This document shows, piece after piece, positions 15,697 through 24,130 of a stretch of 62,789 nt of DNA; within the stretch, counting starts at the first letter, position 1; each line of letters starts with the position of its first letter. The translations under genes and the position numbers were made by a program. The notes beneath the pieces are model-generated. The model saw nothing but the letters and a program-made list of their open reading frames with translations, searched no databases and was not told where the DNA came from. Origin of the DNA: Saccharimonas sp963542675. Its GTDB lineage: Bacteria; Patescibacteriota; Saccharimonadia; Saccharimonadales; Saccharimonadaceae. The stretch is from assembly GCA_963542675.1 (NCBI GenBank), contig CAUTXC010000003.1:1-62789 (forward strand), read 5' to 3'.

Positions 15697-16677
15697 CTAC
15701 TCAAAGTATTTCTTGAGTGTCACCGTATCACCCACCCGCGCTTCACGCGTGGTTTTCAAGTTGGTGACGATGTAGCCGATTTCGCCAGTGCCAAGCAGTG
15801 GGTCGGGCTGCATAGCTGGGCTGAGATGTCCCACTTCCAGGGCGAGACCGCGGGCTCCGGTAGCCATCATGGTGATGTCCGCACCTTTCGGTATCGTGCC
15901 ATCTACCACTCGCACGTAGAGGATAACCCCCCGGTAGTCATCATAGTAGCTATCAAAAATCAGGGCGCGCGTTGGTATGGCCGGCCTATCACCACCCTGC
16001 GTGGCCATGCGCTCAGCCTGCACCGCTAGTGGCGACACCGGCGCTGGGATACGCTCGACGATAGCCCGCAGTACCTGCGGCACATTCTGGCCAGTCTTGG
16101 CCGAAATATGAATAATATCGCTCTCATCACAGCCGAGTAGATTAATCACCTGCTTGGAAACGCGCGGTACATCGGCTGCTGGCAGGTCAACCTTGTTGAG
16201 TACCGGAATGATCGTGAGGTCCTGCTCCATCGCGAGATACACATTGGCGAGCGTCTGCGCCTGGATCCCCTGGCTGGCATCCACCACCAGCACCGCGCCT
16301 TCGCAGGCCTGCAAGCTACGTGATACTTCGTAGCTGAAGTCAACGTGGCCGGGGGTGTCGATCAGGTTGAGGTCGTAGGTGCCAGGTTGGGGCGCGGTGT
16401 TTCTGCCCCCGTCAATTGAATCAATAGGCGATACTAAGCGGGTGGCAGTCGACGGGGCAGCACCTACTTCTGAAGAAGTTACGTACTCATACTTCATCCG
16501 CACTGGGGCGAGCTTGATCGTAATTCCCTTCTCGCGCTCTAGATCCATACTATCCAGCAGCTGCTGCTTCATATCCCGCTTGGTAACGGTGCCTGTCAGC
16601 TCCATCATGCGGTCAGCCAAGGTACTCTTGCCGTGGTCGATATGGGCGATGATGCAGAAATTACGGATATGTTCCAT
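15697..16677 (-). CDS. lepA: LepA (EF4) N-terminal half: GTPase domain and domain II
   Basis: The 326-aa protein contains the EF4 GTPase domain: G1 AHIDHGKSTLADRMMELTG, G2 region EREKGITIKLAPVRM, G3 LIDTPGHVDFSYEVSRSL, G4 PVLNKVDLPAADVPRV, and G5 SAKTGQNVPQVL. Domain II follows, ending GDTVTLKKYFE and a TAG. Domains III, V and the C-terminal domain are absent here and are encoded at 8051-9010. About 30 extra residues lie between G2 and G3 (VTSSEVGAAPSTAT and following). It begins 3 nt after the murJ stop, so it is in the murJ transcript. On its own it would be a GTPase without the ribosome-contacting C-terminal half. Confidence 0.5.
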   Translation of the reverse strand: MEHIRNFCIIAHIDHGKSTLADRMMELTGTVTKRDMKQQLLDSMDLEREKGITIKLAPVRMKYEYVTSSEVGAAPSTATRLVSPIDSIDGGRNTAPQPGTYDLNLIDTPGHVDFSYEVSRSLQACEGAVLVVDASQGIQAQTLANVYLAMEQDLTIIPVLNKVDLPAADVPRVSKQVINLLGCDESDIIHISAKTGQNVPQVLRAIVERIPAPVSPLAVQAERMATQGGDRPAIPTRALIFDSYYDDYRGVILYVRVVDGTIPKGADITMMATGARGLALEVGHLSPAMQPDPLLGTGEIGYIVTNLKTTREARVGDTVTLKKYFE

Positions 16678-16680
16678 ACG

Positions 16681-18351
16681 CTAGCGCTTCCAGCTCCAGC
16701 CAAGGTTAATCCGCCCAAAGAAGATCTGCCGCAACCGATTAAGCACTGGCTCAGCCTCTTTAAGCCGCAGCCGCCGGCTGAACCATATATAAACCGCAAA
16801 GCTCACTACTGTGATCATAATAAACTTCGGAAAAGCAAGGAAGAAACTCTTATCGTTCGTACCAAAGGGGATCATTACCACGCTCAGGTAGGCAGCTAAA
16901 CCAGTTGGCACTGCAGCAATAACCATCTTGTAGATGCTATTAACGAAGCTGCGGTCAAACAGCCTTGGCATGCGCCGCCCCATGAAGAAGAAGAGAACAA
17001 TCACCTCCACCACGGCAGTGATAGACTGCGCCCAAGCTAGGCCGTAACCTGGGTTTTGGTTCTTCGACCAGAGATTTACTAGGATAATCGCCAGGATAAT
17101 GTTAAACCCGATCGCAAAGAATGAGATATAAAGCGGGGTCTTGGTATCCTGCTGCGCATAGAAGCTACGGGCTGCAATATGATAAATCGTGCGGAAAAAT
17201 ATCGTCAAAACCAGCACACCAAGAAAGCCCGATATCACCGGGTCACCCCCGTTATGGATAAAGCTCACCACATAGCCCCGCGCAAAGTAGGTAATGACCG
17301 CCACTGGCAATGCCAGCCAAATAATCACCCGGATCATCACCTGCAATTCTTTGCGGAAGAGATCCTCGCGCCCTGCCCCCAGGTGCTCCGTCATTTGTGG
17401 GAAGGCGGCATTGCTAATCGCCACACCAATCAAGTTCACTGGCATCAACGACAATGCCGACGCCTGCTGGTAAGCCCGCACCGTCCCATCAGCCATACGC
17501 GAGGCGAGGTTTGTCTCCACAAGGCCATTGAGGTAGTCAATCCCTTGGTCGAGCGAGCGCGTCCGCAGCAGGCGTAGCACCTGGCGAAAGCTCTTGTTCT
17601 TGCGCTTAATCATAAAGCGATAGTCAAAGCCTAGCCCAAGCAAGCCGACCGAGCTAACGATCAGCTGCAGCACCGAGCCTAGCACCACACCTAGTGCTAC
17701 ACCCATAATGCCACCCTCAAACACTTGCCAGCCAAAGATATTGATACCATTCGTAAAGAAGGTTGCACCAATGATGATACCAATATTGTAGATCGTTGGC
17801 GCCAGCGCATAGAAGGTAAAGCGCCCAATCGCCTGCTGCATACTCGCAATGACGGTAGAGATAGAGAAGAGGAATGGGTTGACCGCGATCACGCGCATCA
17901 TACTCACTGCCAGGCTCCGCCCCGACTCACTGAGCCCCGGCCCCACCACAACATTCACAAGCGGCTCTGCAAAGATCATAATCAAAATACTTGCTGCTAA
18001 GGTTGTGAGCGCTAAGAAGTTGATCAAGCTCGAGCTCAAATCCCACGCCGACTGCTTGTTGCCTGACGCCAAGCGCTGATTAAACACTGGTATAAAGGAC
18101 ACGCTCAGCGCCCCAGACACCAGCACAAAGAACATGAAGTCGGGGATAGTAAAGGCTACGGTATAGGCATCAGCACCCACTTTGTAGGTTTCGTAGTACA
18201 TGCCATTGATGAGCCGCTCGCGATACATCCCCAAGACGCTCGACAGCAGTGTCGAGCCTGCCAGGAGGGCAGCAGCATTCTTGATGTTTAGTTTGCTATT
18301 TGCTTTGGCGACGACTGAGCGGACACGCCGACGATTTGCTCCATGTGCCAC
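16681..18351 (-). CDS. murJ: Lipid II flippase MurJ (MviN family)
   Basis: MurJ moves lipid-linked peptidoglycan precursor across the membrane. The protein (556 aa) has about 14 hydrophobic segments and MurJ/MOP features: LLAGSTLLSSVLGMYRERLI, GADAYTVAFTIPDFMFFVLV, then SGALSVSFIPVFNQ, and GLVETNLASRM. The GTG at 18351 is chosen over the ATG at 18402 because GGGAGG lies 5 nt upstream, just after the ftsH stop, and the extra N-terminus would overlap ftsH. ftsH lies upstream and the lepA N-terminal half 3 nt downstream. Presence of MurJ and MurC shows that the organism makes peptidoglycan. Confidence 0.5.
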   Translation of the reverse strand: MAHGANRRRVRSVVAKANSKLNIKNAAALLAGSTLLSSVLGMYRERLINGMYYETYKVGADAYTVAFTIPDFMFFVLVSGALSVSFIPVFNQRLASGNKQSAWDLSSSLINFLALTTLAASILIMIFAEPLVNVVVGPGLSESGRSLAVSMMRVIAVNPFLFSISTVIASMQQAIGRFTFYALAPTIYNIGIIIGATFFTNGINIFGWQVFEGGIMGVALGVVLGSVLQLIVSSVGLLGLGFDYRFMIKRKNKSFRQVLRLLRTRSLDQGIDYLNGLVETNLASRMADGTVRAYQQASALSLMPVNLIGVAISNAAFPQMTEHLGAGREDLFRKELQVMIRVIIWLALPVAVITYFARGYVVSFIHNGGDPVISGFLGVLVLTIFFRTIYHIAARSFYAQQDTKTPLYISFFAIGFNIILAIILVNLWSKNQNPGYGLAWAQSITAVVEVIVLFFFMGRRMPRLFDRSFVNSIYKMVIAAVPTGLAAYLSVVMIPFGTNDKSFFLAFPKFIMITVVSFAVYIWFSRRLRLKEAEPVLNRLRQIFFGRINLGWSWKR

Positions 18352-18367
18352 TGGTACCTCCCTGCTC

Positions 18368-20212
18368 CTAATGGAGCTTGGCCTCCGTTGGCAAAGTGGC
18401 ATCTGCCATCGCAGCCTTAGCTTCGTCTTCTTCTAGTGTCTCGTGAGCAAGCAGCTCATCCTTAAGCTTCTCGAGCGCTGGGCGGTTGTGCGAGAGGACA
18501 ATCTCAGCACGGCGAGAAGCTTCTTTGATAAGCGCCTCTACCTCGTGGTCAATCGCCTCAGCAGTCGCATCGCTATATGGCCGCTCGTGAGTGATCTTAT
18601 CGAATACCATACCACCGTTATCTTCATGGAAGACTTGGTCGCGGAGCTTTGCGCCCATACCCTGCTCAATCACCATATCACGGGCAATTTCCGTCGCTTT
18701 GCGCAGGTCGCTCCCTGCCCCAGTTGTAATACCATCATCGCCATAGATCAATTTCTCGGCAATCCGCCCACCCATTGCTCGGGCCAGAATGTCCTTAAAC
18801 TCGTATACATTGGTGTAGCTTTTGTCTTCTGGGGGTAAGAACCATGTCACGCCGCCCGTACCACCACGCGGGATGATGGTCACCTTATGTACCGGATCGC
18901 TATCAGGCAAGACGTGCCCCACAATAGCATGACCCGCTTCGTGGTACGCCGTGAGTTCCTTCTCGTGGTCGGTCATTACCTTCGCTTTGCGCTCGGGCCC
19001 AATCGCCACCTTCTCAAAGGCTTCGGTCAGATCTTGGTTGGTGATCGTTTTTTTGCCGCGGCGCGCTGCGATAATTGCTGCTTCGTTGGCCATGTTCGCG
19101 AGGTCGGCACCACTGCTACCGGCTGTCTTGGCAGCAAGTTTGTCGAGGTCGACCGATGCATCGGTTGGTTTGTTCTTGAAGTGCACCTTGAGGATCGCCT
19201 CACGGTCTTTGCGCTCGGGTAGGCTAATCGTCGTATGGCGGTCAAAGCGGCCTGGGCGCAACAGTGCTGGGTCGAGCACATCGGCTCGGTTGGTTGCCGC
19301 TAGGATAATCACATTTGTATCAGCCTCAAAGCCGTCCATCTCTACCAAAATCTGGTTCAGCGTCTGCTCGCGCTCGTCGTGGCCACCGCCCATGCCAGAG
19401 CCACGCTTGCGCCCCACAGCGTCAATCTCATCAATAAAGATAATGGCCGGGGCATTCTTCTTGGCCTTAGCAAAGAGGTCGCGCACCCGGCTTGCTCCCA
19501 CACCAACAAACATCTCCACAAACTCCGAGCCGCTGATGGAAAAGAACGGCACGTTAGCCTCGCCCGCAACCGCTCGGGCTAGCATTGTCTTACCAGTACC
19601 AGGGTTACCAACAAGGAGAATCCCTTTAGGGATCTTAGCACCGAGGCTCTGATATTTCTTGGGATGCTTAAGGAAGTCCACTACCTCTTGCAAATCTTGC
19701 TTGGCGTTTTCGTTACCAGCAATGTCATCAAATACTACCCGCTCTTTATCAAGGCCATACAGCTTGGCCTTACTCTTGCCAAAGCCCATCGCTTGACTAT
19801 TCTGCCCCTGGGCTTGGCGCATCATAAACATAAAGAGAACGCCAAACAACACGACCGACAGGACAATTGGTGCGAGATTCCAAAACAACAGGCCCGTCTG
19901 TGACTCATTTTGCACCTTTACCTCTGTTTTGTCGTGCTTGAGTCCTTGGGTATAGATAGTGCCATTCTCTTTGAGGCTGCGCTCGGTCGGCTTAGACTGG
20001 CCTTTGGGTGTAACAGTCAGATCATTGCCTTGGATCTCGATCTTGGCAATTTTACCATTATTTGCCCGGTTCACCACATCTGAGAGCGGCACCTCCTTAA
20101 GGTTGGCCTGCGGCGAATTAATTGCCCAAAATGCCAGCACACCCAGCACCACAATCGCCCAAAATAGCCCTAGACGCAGGGCATTGGTCGCTTTCGACGG
20201 TTTTTTATTCAT
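18368..20212 (-). CDS. ftsH: ATP-dependent zinc metalloprotease FtsH
   Basis: FtsH degrades misfolded membrane proteins and some soluble regulators. In order: N-terminal membrane segment (LFWAIVVLGVLAFWAINS), a short extracytoplasmic domain, a second segment (LAPIVLSVVLFGVLFMFMM), and the AAA+ domain. The latter has Walker A GNPGTGKT, Walker B IIFIDEIDAVGRKRG and the SRH region NVIILAATNRADVLDPALLR. The peptidase has the zinc motif HEAGH. Length (614 aa) is normal. GGAG followed by 12 nt precedes the ATG at 20212; a GTG at 20224 overlaps the SD sequence and is less likely. The order tilS-ftsH is widespread in bacteria. Confidence 0.5.
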   Translation of the reverse strand: MNKKPSKATNALRLGLFWAIVVLGVLAFWAINSPQANLKEVPLSDVVNRANNGKIAKIEIQGNDLTVTPKGQSKPTERSLKENGTIYTQGLKHDKTEVKVQNESQTGLLFWNLAPIVLSVVLFGVLFMFMMRQAQGQNSQAMGFGKSKAKLYGLDKERVVFDDIAGNENAKQDLQEVVDFLKHPKKYQSLGAKIPKGILLVGNPGTGKTMLARAVAGEANVPFFSISGSEFVEMFVGVGASRVRDLFAKAKKNAPAIIFIDEIDAVGRKRGSGMGGGHDEREQTLNQILVEMDGFEADTNVIILAATNRADVLDPALLRPGRFDRHTTISLPERKDREAILKVHFKNKPTDASVDLDKLAAKTAGSSGADLANMANEAAIIAARRGKKTITNQDLTEAFEKVAIGPERKAKVMTDHEKELTAYHEAGHAIVGHVLPDSDPVHKVTIIPRGGTGGVTWFLPPEDKSYTNVYEFKDILARAMGGRIAEKLIYGDDGITTGAGSDLRKATEIARDMVIEQGMGAKLRDQVFHEDNGGMVFDKITHERPYSDATAEAIDHEVEALIKEASRRAEIVLSHNRPALEKLKDELLAHETLEEDEAKAAMADATLPTEAKLH

Positions 20213-20262
20213 CAGGGAACTCACTCCTTTCGTTCGCTTGCATTCTCACACAGTAATCTGAT

Positions 20263-21111
20263 CTATTGTATCACTTCTACAGTGAATTGCCGAGGGCCAA
20301 ACTGCAAATACACGCCATCGCCCACCACATGGCGGCTGCCTGGACGAGCAGTCTTGATAGCTAGCACCGCACGCTCAAGCCGCGGACGGGTTGGGCGCGG
20401 CGCACCCGCCCACATGATCATCGCACCTAATAGTTCCCGAGCACTTGCTTCGTCGATCATAATAAATCCATGGCGCTCAGCCGCAAACTGCGGCAAGAGG
20501 TGTTGCACTTCATCATTAATCGTATGACGCAGCGCAAGTTGCCGATCTCGCAGTGAGGTAATCTGCGCCGCCTGCTCTGCCGTGAGGAGCCGCTGAATGC
20601 AGCGCCGCAGCCGATTGCGCGTGTAGCGGTCACTCACATTCGTCTCATCTTCTACCCATTCCAGGCGATGAGCCAGTGCATAGGCGCGGATATCTGCCTT
20701 GCGCCAGCCCAGTAGTGGCCGCTCCACCCCGGGGCGATTCAGTACGGCCAGCCCACGCCATCCCGTTCCACGTACTAAATTAAGCGCCACTGTCTCTACT
20801 AAATCGTCCAAGTGATGTGCTGTTACCACTGGTGCTTGGTACTGCGCTGCTGTATCGAGCAAAAAATCATACCGAGCCTCTCGCGCTGCTGCTTCGCTCG
20901 CATTCGGTCCAAGCTTAAGCTGAGTAGACACAAAAGGTAGTCCATAGCGCGCCGCCAGTGCTGCCACAAAGCGCGCATCCGCCGCCGATGCTTCACCCCG
21001 AATCCCATGATCGACATGCGCCACAATCAACGGCTCCGTCGCCTGCGCCGCCATCACATCCAAGAGCACCACACTATCCACACCACCAGACACTGCAACA
21101 AGATATGCCAT
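20263..21111 (-). CDS. tilS: tRNA(Ile)-lysidine synthase TilS (short form)
   Basis: TilS turns the wobble C of tRNA-Ile(CAU) into lysidine so that it reads AUA. The PP-loop ATPase motif SGGVDSVVLLD is at residue 8, and the N-type ATP pyrophosphatase features HVDHGIRGEASAADARFV and VTAHHLDDLVETVALNLVRG follow, as does NRLRRCIQRLL. At 282 aa it lacks the extended C-terminal domains of E. coli TilS. A TATACT ends 6 nt before the ATG. Its substrate candidate, a CAU tRNA of Ile2 type, is at 25404-25479 in this window. Confidence 0.5.
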   Translation of the reverse strand: MAYLVAVSGGVDSVVLLDVMAAQATEPLIVAHVDHGIRGEASAADARFVAALAARYGLPFVSTQLKLGPNASEAAAREARYDFLLDTAAQYQAPVVTAHHLDDLVETVALNLVRGTGWRGLAVLNRPGVERPLLGWRKADIRAYALAHRLEWVEDETNVSDRYTRNRLRRCIQRLLTAEQAAQITSLRDRQLALRHTINDEVQHLLPQFAAERHGFIMIDEASARELLGAMIMWAGAPRPTRPRLERAVLAIKTARPGSRHVVGDGVYLQFGPRQFTVEVIQ

Positions 21112-21117
21112 GGCAAT

Positions 21118-21123
21118 AGTATA
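21118..21123 (-). promoter_or_regulatory. -10 element of tilS (TATACT), 6 nt before ATG
   Basis: TATACT on the minus strand with spacer ATTGCC before the ATG at 21111. The tilS-ftsH-murJ-lepA(N) run is probably transcribed from here. Confidence 0.5.
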
Positions 21124-21184
21124 TTCATTTTGCCAAGAGGAGTAAATACTAGTTTTATTATGTGTAATATGCTAGGCGTAAGAC

Positions 21185-21420
21185 ACAAAACAAGCCGCCC
21201 GGGAGGAGGAACGGCGGCTTGCAAATAGAGGAGGAGGTAGCGTGTGCTACTACGGGTAGTATGCCCCGTCTTACTTAAATGGAGCTGAAAGTGGATACTT
21301 TTTGCTATTTTAGCAATACGCCGATGCAAGCCAGCGTGGCAGAGTCTTCACCAGCGAGCTTCTTGTAAACTCTAGAGTCTCGCAAACTTCTTCGTAATAT
21401 AATGCAAAGCAATAGGCCAC
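21185..21420 (-). ncRNA. Candidate small regulatory RNA with C-rich (anti-SD) loops
   Basis: The 560 bp between tilS and the oxidoreductase gene has no convincing gene. On the minus strand it ends in a GC-rich hairpin followed by TTTTGTGT (21191-21221), a likely intrinsic terminator for a transcript whose 5' end I place only roughly near 21400. The loop contains CCTCCTCC, and CCTCCTCCTC occurs again just before the stem (about 21227-21236). Such C-rich unpaired sequences are complementary to Shine-Dalgarno sites and are typical of some trans-acting sRNAs in Gram-positive bacteria. The promoter is not clear. Read on the plus strand, the same bases would be SD-like, but no ORF of note follows. 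Confidence 0.5.
21191..21221 (-). terminator. Intrinsic terminator with a CCTCCTCC loop
   Basis: CAAGCCGCC (21191-21199) pairs perfectly with GGCGGCTTG (21213-21221). On the minus strand the stem is followed by TTTTGTGT. The 13-nt loop is C-rich. No protein gene lies immediately upstream on this strand. Confidence 0.5.
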
Positions 21421-21674
21421 ACCCTATGCAATTTGCACCATTATATTCTCTGTTTTTATGAAGAATGCGGTAGTATATTCAATTTTTCCTTTTTCTCCTC
21501 ATTGCTCAGGCTTTAGCAATTTCCACTCTTTTCCTCTATACCGCTCTACTCTCAGAAGTAGCAGAGAATAAAAAACTAATCCGATAGTGTCGAGCTAAAA
21601 AAGCTCAAACTCCTAGATTATTAAGCAGCCAAAACTAAGAAGGTGAAGATGCCTCAGCTACAAAACAGATCTCT

Positions 21675-23063
21675 CTACTTACGCGACAGCTTACTTGCCG
21701 CCGTTCGCACTGCCTCGCTCCACGTTAAGAAAACGTGCGGGAGCTCGGCCAGCTGCTCAGCAGTGAGATCGTGCTTGATGGCGAGAGTGACCTCTTGGAT
21801 GAGCTCACTAGCACGCGGAGCGACGATCGTCCCACCGAGCAATACCCCTTGTTTGTCGCTAATTAGCTTGACGAACCCCTCACGGAAGTCACTTGTATTG
21901 CTACGGGCAATCATCCCGAGCGGTACCAACACTTTATTAATCTTGAGGTCGCGCTTAATACAGTCATCTTCATTAAAGCCCACGCTAGCCACCTCTGGAT
22001 AGATGAAGGTGGCACGCGGCACTAGCTCGTAGTCAAGCGTCATTTGCGATTTGGGGTGAAGGATGTTGTGCGCTGTTAGCCGGCCCTCGCTCAAGACGGT
22101 GTGGGTTGGCACATCATTGCCCAGCACGTGGCCCGCCGCATAGATATGCCGCACGTTGGTTTGGAAGAATTGGTTGACCTCAACACCGCCATCAGGCGAA
22201 TACGTTACCTCGGCATTATCAAGCCCGATATCAATGGTCGGCTCTGGCTTGGTTGCCACCAGGACACGCTCTACCTCCATCGTCCGCTCAATACCACCAC
22301 GGATATATTGGACGATCACATTACCACTTGGGCCACGCATGAGGGAGCGAATCGTCGTTTGCGTTAGGACCGACAGTGGTTGGTCGCGCTGCAAGAGGCT
22401 GCTCACCGCCTCGCTTACCTCTTCATCCTCAGTCGGCAAAATGCGTGATGACTGCTCTGCCACCGACACCGTGCTACCAAAGGTCGCAAAGAAATGCGCG
22501 AGCTCAATCGCCGTCGTCGTCGCACCAATGATCAACAGGCTACGTGGCGGGCGGCTCAGCTTGAGGGCGGTGCGCGGTGTCAGCCAGTCAATCGTCTCGA
22601 TACCCGCAATCGCTGGCTGAGTCACGTGCGCCCCTGTTGCGATCAAAATATGCCCTGCCGTTACTTCATGGTCGCCAATCGTTACAGTGTGCTGGTCACG
22701 TAAGACACCTTTGCCGTAGAATGTATCAATCCCTTGTTGGTTATAATAGTGCTCGTTATCGCCCGCACCAGTCCGCTCTACCACTGTATTTTTCCAATGC
22801 TGGATGGCTGGGTAGTCAAAATCCACTCGCGATGTATCGAGCCCAAACTGGTGGCCCTGTTGGATGCGGTTATAGAGCTGTGCCACACCCAGCAGCGTCT
22901 TGACAGGGATATCACCCCAATTAGGCGCACCGCCACCAAAGGTATCTGCCTCAATCAATCCCACCTTCTTATCTGCCCGGGCTGCCACCAAAGCTGCAGT
23001 ACTGCCAGCTGCACCACTACCCAGCACCAACAAATCATAATCGTAGCGTGGTCGTCGTATCAT
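21675..23063 (-). CDS. FAD/NAD-dependent oxidoreductase of the dihydrolipoamide dehydrogenase/mercuric reductase type without redox disulfide
   Basis: The 462-aa protein has the class I pyridine nucleotide-disulfide reductase layout: FAD motif LVLGSGAAGSTAALVAAR, NAD motif LLIIGATTTAIELAHFFATF, the second FAD motif VNQFFQTNVRHIYAAGHV, and a C-terminal dimerisation domain. Where the family has GGTCxxxxC, this protein has GGGAPNWGDIPVKTLL, so both redox cysteines are missing. At the C-terminus the HxH of the active-site HAHPTxSE is replaced by HVFLTWSE. It should bind FAD and NAD(P)H but cannot do disulfide exchange. A different electron acceptor or a diaphorase-like role is possible. A leadered start has AAGGAG upstream and a TATAAT near 23103. 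Confidence 0.5.
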   Translation of the reverse strand: MIRRPRYDYDLLVLGSGAAGSTAALVAARADKKVGLIEADTFGGGAPNWGDIPVKTLLGVAQLYNRIQQGHQFGLDTSRVDFDYPAIQHWKNTVVERTGAGDNEHYYNQQGIDTFYGKGVLRDQHTVTIGDHEVTAGHILIATGAHVTQPAIAGIETIDWLTPRTALKLSRPPRSLLIIGATTTAIELAHFFATFGSTVSVAEQSSRILPTEDEEVSEAVSSLLQRDQPLSVLTQTTIRSLMRGPSGNVIVQYIRGGIERTMEVERVLVATKPEPTIDIGLDNAEVTYSPDGGVEVNQFFQTNVRHIYAAGHVLGNDVPTHTVLSEGRLTAHNILHPKSQMTLDYELVPRATFIYPEVASVGFNEDDCIKRDLKINKVLVPLGMIARSNTSDFREGFVKLISDKQGVLLGGTIVAPRASELIQEVTLAIKHDLTAEQLAELPHVFLTWSEAVRTAASKLSRK

Positions 23064-23177
23064 GTGGTGGTTCTCCTTAACTCCTGATTGGGCGTTTTCT
23101 CTATTATACCACTGGCCTGGGCAAAAAAGAACGCCAAAACACTCGCCTGAGCCCTAGCCTTCTTGCCAATTCTCTGC

Positions 23178-23183
23178 TATAAT
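23178..23183 (+). promoter_or_regulatory. -10 element of the tRNA gene at 23195 (TATAAT)
   Basis: TATAAT preceded by GC, 11 nt before the tRNA 5' end. No good -35 box is visible. Confidence 0.5.
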
Positions 23184-23194
23184 GCGTCATGTTT

Positions 23195-23271
23195 GGCACC
23201 GTAGCTCAGCCGGTTAGAGCGCAGGACTCATAAGCCTGAGGTCACTGGTTCGATCCCAGTCGGTGCTACCA
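23195..23271 (+). tRNA. tRNA with CAU anticodon, probably elongator tRNA-Met
   Basis: It folds as a normal cloverleaf with encoded CCA. The anticodon loop is CTCATAA (anticodon CAT). The acceptor stem is GGCACCG paired with CGGTGCT, which leaves a G1:U72 wobble. The anticodon stem has an A31:G39 mismatch. The T-arm and acceptor resemble elongator Met more than Ile2. Assignment among Met and Ile2 from sequence alone is uncertain. A strong terminator follows. Confidence 0.5.
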
Positions 23272-23282
23272 GGTATGATAGG

Positions 23283-23314
23283 CGGCGTACGATAAGTGCG
23301 CCGTTTTGTTTTTT
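23283..23314 (+). terminator. Intrinsic terminator after tRNA(CAU)
   Basis: CGGCGTAC pairs with GTGCGCCG (one G:U) around a 5-nt loop, followed by TTTTGTTTTTT. It ends the tRNA transcript. Confidence 0.5.
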
Positions 23315-23372
23315 ATCCAAGGCTATAGCCTATTTCGGATGTGCGAGGATAAATAGTAATAGGGATATATTC

Positions 23373-23405
23373 AAAGCACCTCAGGCACATCACCCAAGGT
23401 GCTTT
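23373..23405 (-). terminator. Hairpin directly after the small ORF at 23413-23529
   Basis: AAAGCACCT and AGGTGCTTT form a perfect 9-bp stem with a 15-nt loop, 7 nt past the stop codon of the small minus-strand ORF. The U-tract is weak, so it may be a 3' stabilising hairpin rather than a terminator. Confidence 0.5.
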
Positions 23406-23412
23406 CGATCGT

Positions 23413-23529
23413 TTAGAGCTCTACCTCTGCTAGTTTGCTGTGGCGCGCGGCAATGAATGCCCGCAGCTCTGCCATACTACGCGACCGATTCCAGGTGGCG
23501 AGTATGGTTTCTTTCGTCTTTTTTCGCAT
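23413..23529 (-). CDS. Small basic protein, 38 aa, hypothetical
   Basis: The frame reads MRKKTKETILATWNRSRSMA and continues to ...EVEL (38 residues), soluble and helical, with a basic N-terminus. GAGGG lies 5 nt before the ATG, and a 9-bp hairpin follows the stop closely. Both support a real short gene. No family recognised. The AT-rich stretch upstream (23570-23930) shows no further gene I can support. Confidence 0.5.
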   Translation of the reverse strand: MRKKTKETILATWNRSRSMAELRAFIAARHSKLAEVEL

Positions 23530-23940
23530 ATCTACCCTCTTTTTTGTGTTGTCATTATCGACCTACCTCGATCCTAGCATATATACGAACAAAATGCAAA
23601 CAAATTGTTTCTTAATTTACTTTTTACCTTATTTATCCCCGTTATTTGCTATTTATTCTAAGAAACCTTGCTCATCGTACTTTGTGCGCCACCTCTGAAG
23701 GTTTGTCATTACTTACATTATACCCTCTTTGTCTTTTGGCCTTCACGGTAGAGACAATAGCCGCTGACTGTATTGAAGGCGTGAGCAGTACCTACCAGCT
23801 CATGCGCCAGTAATGAATCTCCACTCATTTGAACGAAAGCTACACTCTACTAGACGCCAGCGGCAAAGGCACCAAGAATAGTTTTGAGGTTGATACTAAC
23901 CTCATTCCATCTCTACCCTCCCAAGATAATCCAAAGCAAA

Positions 23941-23962
23941 AACCCTACCGTGTGGTAGGGTT
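23941..23962 (-). terminator. Intrinsic terminator after initiator tRNA
   Basis: AACCCTACC and GGTAGGGTT form a perfect 9-bp stem with a 4-nt loop. On the minus strand it is followed by TTTTTG, a few bases downstream of the tRNA 3' end. Confidence 0.5.
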
Positions 23963-23968
23963 CTTACC

Positions 23969-24047
<79 letters not shown>

Positions 24048-24130
24048 TTACGGTTCTTATTCTACCAGTGATGAATGCCGATTGTCAAGGATTTAACACC
24101 TGAATGTCAAGATTTCCGCTCCCCCACTTG

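Noticed and set aside
8051..16677. Split lepA as a simple frameshift or sequencing error
   Set aside because: The halves are 6.7 kb apart with intact unrelated genes between them and separate start sites. Misassembly cannot be excluded from sequence alone, so that check is listed under the finding.
18951..19652. 233-codon open frame on the plus strand
   Set aside because: It lies entirely opposite ftsH, whose motifs are complete. Composition is that of an antisense shadow, with no promoter or SD sequence.
21170..21370. Leader peptide or small ORFs on the plus strand after the GGAGGAGG sequences
   Set aside because: The frames are short (about 6 and 30 codons) and have no recognisable product; the hairpin has its U-tract on the minus strand, so a minus-strand RNA fits better.
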